From Ulota crispa (lineage: Eukaryota > Streptophyta > Bryopsida > Orthotrichales > Orthotrichaceae): a stretch of 64,000 bases of DNA. Each line of letters starts with the position of its first letter. The stretch's first letter is position 1. Location of the stretch: contig OY987242.1 of assembly GCA_963920765.1 (NCBI GenBank), forward strand, positions 16,454,002 through 16,518,001. Reading direction: 5' to 3'. Below are positions 57,612-64,000 of this stretch, piece by piece. The translations under genes and the position numbers were made by a program. The notes under the pieces are model-generated. The model had not been told where the DNA came from. It made no database searches and saw nothing but the letters and a program-made list of their open reading frames with translations.

Positions 57612-58031
57612 TACGGTAGAAGCACCCAAATGCGATAGTAGCCGTTTAACGACATCTAAAATTAAACCTAAAAGTAAGCACTCCTGCACCTAAACAAGAC
57701 ACGCATGCACCCAAATCAGACACGCAACATGCACCCAAATCAGACACGCAAATTGACATAAGGGAACAGAAATTGTGTAGGTGGCGGTTTATGATTGGGT
57801 GTGACATGGTCTTTTTGTTGTTGCTTTTTCAAGGATCTAGTGTCCACAATAGATCAATTTAGGGAGTTACCTTCAACAATTCATAATTTATTCATACGAT
57901 CTCAGAATTTTCTGAAAACAATTTTGCTTGAATCTGTACCATTTCCTACCAGGCACATGCCATACATTCTCAAAAGACCCTTCAAATTACCACATCTGAG
58001 GTAAGAGTTGCATTTGGGTGCTTCTACCTTA
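57612..58031. mobile_element. TA-target MITE, family C, upstream of the Kir-like gene
   Basis: A 420 bp element bordered by TA, left end CGGTAGAAGCACCCAAATGC, right end GCATTTGGGTGCTTCTACCT. It is very similar to the copy in DRP1 intron 1. A 20 bp unit (ACCCAAATCAGACACGCAA) is partly duplicated inside. Confidence 0.9.
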
Positions 58032-58539
58032 GCTCCTCCCAAACTCAGAATCGAAAACTGATAGGAATCAATAAGAATCTTGGAAACTAAGGCTAATGGA
58101 TTCGTCCATCCAATCGGGAACACAAATCACATCCTTCCTCACAAGAGGTTCTCCGTCCCTACCGATTCCATTACTTGGCCTATGAATCCGAAACTACACA
58201 GAATCGTAATACGTCTGCTAATACAATGCAACGACTTCGAAATCCAGCCGCTTCGCTCGAACTCATAGCAAATAACCAACAATAGCAAGCTTCTCAGATA
58301 GCTTCGAAAATTCAGTCTCTTCGAAATTCATCGCAGAGATTGTTCTCACGCAATATAAGCTAACTTTGCGTCAAGAATTACATATTCCTAATCCTAACTC
58401 ACCGAAACAAAGCAATGAAATGCGCAAATCAATTTTAACTACCAAAACTGCCTACGTCCATTCACCACCTCCACTGTATTCAGGAAAAATGAAAAAACAG
58501 ACCTAAGTCCTGCCCGAGCTCTCTTCGACGTCAATGGCG

Positions 58540-59335
58540 CCAGCACTCACAACTCCAAAACCAGTTTCCTCGCACAATAATTCACCTCAGAAAATCACTC
58601 AATCCGTGTAGACGCTCACCGCGATTGGAACACAAAATATGAAGCTGCAGAACATTTCGGTGCGAATTAGCCTCTTACAAACTCCATCATCGTCAAAATT
58701 GCCTTCCACTTCGATGCATCAAACAATGATCTCGCCTCAAATAACCAACCTTGAAAAGTTAAATAATCCGTGCAAAAGGCTCGTCATGATTGGAACAAAG
58801 GACGAAACTGCAAAACAACAAACATTTTCATGCGAATCAGCTGCATCGTCGTCAAGATTGCGAGCCACTAAAAATGCATCAACAACAATCTCACCTCACC
58901 TCACACAATTCACCTTCGAAAGGCGCATGATCCTTGCAAAGGCTCGTGGCTATTGGAACATGGCAAAACAACATTAAAAAAGTTATGCACATTACGCTAC
59001 ATCGTCGTCAAGATCGTTTGCCACTACAATGCCAGGAGTACGGATTTCCAATGAGTCGATCTTTAAGTGCATAAACTACCACAGAGTTACACAAAGAGCA
59101 AACATTTTTATGCGAATCAGCTGCATCGTCGTCAAGATTGCGTGTCACTAAAAATGCATCAAACAATAATCTCACCTCACCTCACACAATTCACCTTCGA
59201 AAGGCGCATGATCCTCGTAAAGGCTCGTGGCTATTGGAACATTGCAAAACAACATTAAAAAAGTTATGCACATTACGCTACATCGTCGTCAAGATCGTTT
59301 GCCACTACAATGTCGTAAGTACAAATTTTCAATGA
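58540..59335. repeat. diverged tandem array
   Basis: At least four units of a CATCGTCGTCAAGATTGC / AATCTCACCTCACACAATTC / AAAGGCTCGTGGCTATTGGA sequence. Two younger copies (about 58825-59040 and 59115-59330) are nearly identical with a period of about 291 bp, and older ones (about 58560 and 58700) are shorter and more diverged. Open frames in the units are short. Confidence 0.8.
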
Positions 59336-59830
59336 GTCGATCTTTTAAGTGCATTAAACTACCACAGAGTTACACAAAGAGCACGCGTGTAAATGAAATG
59401 TAGAGAACTAACCATGACTCACGCGTGCACCGGTTATAGTATAAATCGAGAAGGAGCAGTTTTTTAGTTTTGAAATGATGAGTTGAAACAGAGAAGCATC
59501 GGTTGTGTCGTCGTGGACCTGAGTAAAAGTGGCGATGGTGTAGGAGTGATCATAGAGACAGCAACACGACGAAATCATGCCAAGTATAAGGGCGCACTCT
59601 CCAATAACGCCTTGGCTATGGCGGCTATGGCGACTGTGACGGAAGCAGAGCTGCGGACACGCCGGCAGACATTGGAGATCCACGTCCTCCGTCCTTCGGC
59701 TTTCGTCCTTCGTCCTTGTCATGAACACCGAACCAGTGAAAATATTTTGGACGAAGTGGCCTTAGCCATTTTTTTCTCACCAAAAAATGGTTGAGTAGCA
59801 AGGATGGTTACCATAACATTCAGTAGCCTG
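59336..59830. other. intergenic, GC-richer block, no gene call
   Basis: Open frames of about 100 codons occur on both strands at 59408-59794, in part because of a GGCTATGGCGGCTATGGCGA and CCTTCGTCCTT repeat structure. No domain or splice pattern supports a gene. Confidence 0.35.
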
Positions 59831-60115
59831 AAGAGAGGTTGCCTTTCCCTCTCTTTAGGTATCATTCATGAACTTCATTTTGATATACTTCAATTCTTTG
59901 CTTTGACATGGCTGGGCCTCCACATCAATGTATGTGCACTAAACTAAGCCTCTCTTTCATACACTTTGACAAATTTTGGCAAGTGTCCTCATAGTTACTG
60001 ATGGGTGCGGAAAATGCCACACCAATTCATCTACTAGATGGAATGGTGTGAAATATTTTCCACCATTTAGTTGGAAGGAGGATAGTCCTCTCTACTGCTG
60101 TTAAATGTTATGACA
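59831..60115. repeat. dispersed repeat G, copy 2
   Basis: GAAGAGAGGTTGCCTTTCCC through TTAAATGTTATGAC, continuous here and split at 28676-29372. Identity is roughly 80 percent by eye. No terminal inverted repeats are evident. Confidence 0.7.
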
Positions 60116-60122
60116 TTTTTTT

Positions 60123-60330
60123 TGGGGATGTCAAGTTGGATGCTTTCAACTTTTCATCAAAGTTAAATCTCATGATGGTTTTGTGAGAAATTAGAATATA
60201 GCACTAGTAGAGTGAGGCAACATCAAGTGGAACCTTGAAAATTGGGCTCCTACTCCCAAACCCATATATAAAAGTTGGCTAAATATTTTACATTTTTTAA
60301 AGAATTACTATAGAACAATTAGCCACACCA
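60123..60330. repeat. dispersed repeat H, copy 2 (inverted)
   Basis: Reverse complement of about 2099-2312, sharing ATCTCATGATGGTTTTGTGA, GAGGCAACATCAAGTGGAAC and AAAAGTTGGCTAAATATTTT. It directly follows repeat G here, whereas in the first part of the window the two are far apart. Confidence 0.65.
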
Positions 60331-60611
60331 ATTTTGGTGTTGCAAAAAAAGTGATAATTAGCACAAAATAATTTCACTGCACCTAACACTGGGCTAAACA
60401 TAGCCACATTATGAATCAAAGTAGGTATGCACCATGGAAAAAACATCATTGATTTGAAAATACAACTTCAGTTGACATAGAAGTGGCAACTTCAATTTTA
60501 ATTTTTAGCTCCGGATCTTGCTCACACAATCAATAATAAAAATATAAATCATGCGGAGTTAATTTAGAATTTTTTAATTGATATGAGCAAGATCGGGAGC
60601 TAAAAAATAAA

Positions 60612-61032
60612 GGGGAAATTACAAATAGGGGCATGAAAATGTAAAATATTACAAATAGAGGTGTGGTTTCAAAATAATTATAAATAGGGGCACAATATCA
60701 AAAAAAGTTGTAATTTTTCTTTTTGGGTTTGGACATTGGTTGGTTTAGAGACAACACATTAAATGTTAGCTAATTTCCAAAAAACTTAATGGTCTCTCCA
60801 AATCAAGCATAAAAATGAAATATTAATAAAAGGGATGACAAACTTTGGAGAAACTTTTAACTTTTTTGGAAATTAGCTAAGGTTTAATGTGTTGTCTCTA
60901 AACCAACCAATGTCCAAACCAAAAAAAAAATTACAACTTTTTTTGAAATTGTACCCCTATTTGTAATTATTTTGAAACTACGCCCATATTTGTAATGTTT
61001 TACGTTTTTATGCCCCTATTTGTAATTTCCCC
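60612..61032. mobile_element. long-arm palindromic MITE J1
   Basis: Ends GGGGAAATTACAAATAGGGG and the complement CCCCTATTTGTAATTTCCCC. Arms of about 170 bp pair almost throughout; the sub-terminal AATAGGGG motif is itself repeated three times per arm. Confidence 0.85.
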
Positions 61033-61035
61033 TAA

Positions 61036-61282
61036 AAAATATATGTACACTACAAATCTAAGTCATTAATTTTCTTACAACTTATGTAGAAGCACAAGAT
61101 TTGGCATTATCCTATGCACAAGATTTGGTGTTATCCTATGCACAAGATTTGGTGTTATCCTATGCACAAGATTTGGCGTTATCCTATGCACAAGATTGTA
61201 TCTAGTATGGATCTGTACAAACAGCTAGGTATTCAAGGGGCGATGTTGTATTAAATGAAAAGTCAAAGCAAATGTGACTTAA
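61036..61282. repeat. dispersed repeat I, copy 2, with 24 bp minisatellite
   Basis: Reverse complement of about 35105-35292. From 61092 to about 61198 the unit GCACAAGATTTGGTGTTATC plus CTAT is present about 4.5 times, while the copy near 35200 has one. It lies between the two J elements. Confidence 0.8.
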
Positions 61283-61287
61283 AAAAA

Positions 61288-61744
61288 GGAAAAATTACAA
61301 ATAGGGGCATGAAAACATACAATATTACAAATAGGGGCACAATTTCAAAATAATTACAAATAGGGGCACAATTTCAAAATAATTACAAATAGGGGCACAA
61401 TTTCAAAAGAAATGTGATTTTTTATAATTTTTTGGTTTAGAAATTGATTTATTTAGGCATATCACATTAGATGTTAGTCAATTTCCAAAAAAACTTAAAG
61501 ATCTCTCCAAATCAAGCCAAATTAAAGAAGTTTCAGTAAAGGAGATGACAATTTTTGAAGACTTTTATTTTTTTTAGAAGTTAGCTAACATTTAATGTGA
61601 TGTGTCTAAACCAACCAATGTCCAAAACAAAAATTACAAAATATTAAAAAAAAATTGAAATCATGCCCCTATTTGTAATTATTTTGAAACTACATCCCTA
61701 TTTGTAATATTTTACGTTTTCATGCCCCTATTTGTAATTTTCCC
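61288..61744. mobile_element. long-arm palindromic MITE J2
   Basis: Same family as J1 with ends AAATTACAAATAGGGGC and the complement. The left arm has an extra tandem triplication of ACAAATAGGGGCACAATTTC (61324-61400). Confidence 0.85.
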
Positions 61745-61850
61745 AAAAATAAAAGTAAAGTTGCAACTTCTATGTTAAATTGTATATTCAAATTAGTGAT
61801 GTTCTTTCCATGGTACATATCTACTTTATTATCATAAATATTGGCCATAT

Positions 61851-63158
61851 ATAGTAGGTGTGGTAGAATAGTTGAAAAGGGAGTGGTACATATTGTTACA
61901 AACTAGTTCATAATGACGGTTACGTTGGTTAGAGGTTGGTTACCCTTCCTCTTTCCTTCTTAAACCAAGTGAGGAGGTTATTAATTTAACAAAATCGATA
62001 TTGGTTAGTTATTTATTATGCTTGAATGTAATTTATCCATCTCATGACTCAACTCTTCCAAAAATCTTTTCAAAATTTTCATTATTCACATTATGGCCAC
62101 TAGCATTCTTAACAAATAAACGGCAATAATGCATGAAATTGTGTTGTAACACAATTGTACATTTCTTTACTTTCTATGGCTTAAAAGGTGAGCCAGCCAA
62201 GTTTTATTGCTAACACATCTCCTTTGAAAGACGGTTCTATTGCTTGAATTTGCAACCTTGCATACAAGGCTTGCCATATGAAGTTAAATCAAGCATTTCC
62301 AATGACTATGGAATCACTTCTCCCATTAGAATTTACATAATGGATTCCACATTTTTGTGACACTACCAATGGCAAAATAACATTATCAATCTCCCATGTA
62401 TTTCACCAATTTTGTTAATCAAAACTGAAGCATAGGTAAGTCTAGAACTTGTCTCAGCCAAAGGGGCTTTCTCCAATTGTACTTTCCTACTTCTGGCATG
62501 TGAATGAGAGTAAAAGGGGGGAGTTGGAGGAGTTTATAGAGGATCAATTAGCAAAGTCTTGTTTATTTTCAATTTCAGTTCTCTTCTTCTAATTGTAAAA
62601 TGCTCCACCAATCAAGAGTTGGGTGGTTACACACCCCCTTAATAGTTTTGAGCAAGCTTTTAAAGCATCAATATGAATAAAGTAATTGATCACTAAAGTA
62701 ACCTTCAACAGAAGATCAACAGAAAACTCAACAGAAATGCACACGTGATGGAGTTTGGAAGACTCCAAGGCCAAACGAGACATGCATGGTGTAGCATTGC
62801 CTGTGGATCATATCCAATAGAGTCTAACACATGCTAAGCTATCATTAAAGCCCTAATGTAGATGGGATACTCTATCAATATGAACAAAAACACGGTGGCA
62901 AAGATTTTAAGGGTTCGCTGCCCTCTGTTCAACTGCATCATAAGTAAAATAAGCGCCAATACAAGCCACAACAAACAAAAGAGGATCACAAGTTTGCTGA
63001 AGTCGAGCTTAAACTTTGGAAAGTACCTAACTTTGTCATTCTTGTCGTCTTCTTGACTATTGAAGAAAATGCGTCCTCTGCAAACCATTGTGTTAAAATT
63101 CTGCACAATTTCAGCAGGAACATCGTTAGTTGAAAAAAAGACTGAGTGTTTATTTTTA
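61851..63158. other. intergenic, no gene found
   Basis: AT-rich. A hydrophobic open frame of 90 codons on the minus strand (62834-63106) has no recognised family and no extension. A fragment of the MITE L terminus is present at about 61856-61893. Confidence 0.4.
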
Positions 63159-63475
63159 GGGAAAATTTCATGGATATCTCTGAAGTTTGCAATATTTTCA
63201 TGGATACCCCTGCTTTTTCAAAAATATCACAAATACCCTTGGACCAAGAAATTTAGGCATTTGTTTTGTTAATATGCATGCCACTTCCTTTTCCCTTTGT
63301 GCACACACTACTTCTTTGTTGTTATGCGTGTGCACAAAGGAAGAATAAAAGTGGCATGCACCACAAAACAAACGCCTAAATTTTTTGGTCTACGAGTATT
63401 TGTGATATTTTTTAAAAAGTAGGGGTATCTATGAAAATATTTCCAACTTTAAGGGTTTCCATGAAATTTTTCCTT
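63159..63475. mobile_element. family O MITE, intact copy
   Basis: Ends AGGGAAAATTTCATGGATAT and the complement (TTCCATGAAATTTTTCCT). Arms of about 150 bp pair around a centre near 63315. This is the undisturbed form of the elements at 13918 and 31072. Confidence 0.85.
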
Positions 63476-64000
63476 ACTTTTATTGATAGTGCCGACCTTT
63501 TCATTGCTCCCAACAAGTGTACGCATGGTCACTAAAGTTCTAGAATTCCAGAGTTTGCAGCACTGGTTTCTCTCATCAAATAAATGATAATTTATAGGCA
63601 AGTCTTTTGGCTCAAACACCGCAAAGTTTGGTGACAGAAGCAACATTCTGAACTCTCAATGTTTTTGAGTTTCTACATATGGACATGACTCTCTTAAAAT
63701 TTTCATACCATGTCCATCTCTGTATGCAACTTGTAGATAGTAATCATGCAATATGTACCAAATTATTCTTCTAGTGATTCAATCTTAAACACATAGTTAG
63801 CGGTCATTTCATTTCCATCCTCTTCCTAACCATTGTGATTTGCATTCAAAACCTTTGCTCTGCGGCGCCAAGTTTGTGAGATTCATTAGATTAATGTGGC
63901 CTTATTATGGGAATCCTTTGTGAGCCAATGTACTTTGAAAGTGCCAAAAGTTTTGGTTAGGAAACACCTAGCATACTATATATCAATTGATAACTTTTGC
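63476..64000. other. window end, nothing recognised
   Basis: Mixed composition with no open frame above 65 codons, no splice pattern and no inverted repeats found. Confidence 0.4.

Larger units (their letters stand above)
60400..61850. mobile_element. outer palindromic element K containing a nested stack
   Basis: Arms at about 60400-60510 and 61746-61850 are inverted copies (ACCATGGAAAAAACATCATT matches ATGTTCTTTCCATGGT on the other side, and GTTGACATAGAAGTGGCAAC matches GTTGCAACTTCTATGTTAA). Between them lie a 100 bp hairpin (60505-60608), two related MITEs (J1, J2) and repeat I. Confidence 0.65.

Noticed and set aside
62834..63106. Hydrophobic minus-strand frame as a small membrane protein
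   Set aside because: No promoter, splice context or recognised family; AT-rich DNA often gives phenylalanine/leucine/isoleucine-rich frames by chance.
1..64000. tRNA, rRNA or other structured RNA genes
   Set aside because: Scanning by eye for tRNA B-box-like and conserved rRNA sequence gave no convincing candidate. A covariance-model search would be decisive.

Overview
This window reads as nuclear DNA of a land plant or close streptophyte relative. It carries plant-type genes with many GT-AG introns: a dynamin-related protein 1 (DRP1), a gibberellin-oxidase-like 2-oxoglutarate dioxygenase and an organellar-type TRM1 tRNA methyltransferase. There is also a chromodomain Ty3/gypsy retrotransposon and a very dense load of small inverted-repeat transposons (MITEs). 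Intergenic DNA is AT-rich while coding exons are richer in GC. I cannot name the species. The Kir-like channel gene and the Tc1-like transposase fragment would be unusual in a flowering plant, so a seed-free lineage is possible, but that is inference.

Layout. 1-5.9 kb: repeat-rich intergenic DNA with several MITE families and a foldback array ending about 260 bp before the first gene. 5.97-11.14 kb (+): six-exon 2OG-Fe(II) dioxygenase, 372 aa, with three MITEs and two tandem arrays in its introns. 11.1-16.1 kb: AT-rich, no gene found, with a nested MITE near 14 kb. 16.2-17.8 kb: tandemly duplicated upstream region of the next gene. 17.84-23.70 kb (+): sixteen-exon DRP1-type dynamin, 628 aa, apparently intact. 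24-32 kb: MITEs, a TA microsatellite, a C2H2 zinc-finger fragment carried inside a larger inverted-repeat element, and a Tc1/mariner element remnant nested in another MITE. 32.1-34.25 kb (-): broken MYND-finger gene with a MITE in its first exon and in-frame stops. 37.3-41.1 kb (+): decayed chromovirus with a 3' LTR. 41.94-51.2 kb (-): TRM1-type tRNA guanine-26 dimethyltransferase, at least eleven exons, N-terminal end unresolved. 51.86-57.0 kb (-): Kir-family channel-like gene with a very long disordered N-terminus and a non-canonical selectivity filter. 57.6-64 kb: a MITE, a tandem array, and a nested stack of inverted-repeat elements.

The genes do not form a pathway. DRP1 acts in membrane fission, the dioxygenase is a soluble hormone or specialised-metabolism enzyme, and TRM1 modifies tRNA. 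The Kir-like protein is the most unusual gene: the fold markers of an inward-rectifier channel are present but the potassium filter signature is not. The second theme is transposons shaping gene structure: one intron carries five tandem copies of a splice acceptor, another carries a duplicated microexon, and the MYND gene was split by a TA-target element. All exon borders were set by eye from splice signals and phase continuity, so single-codon errors are possible.
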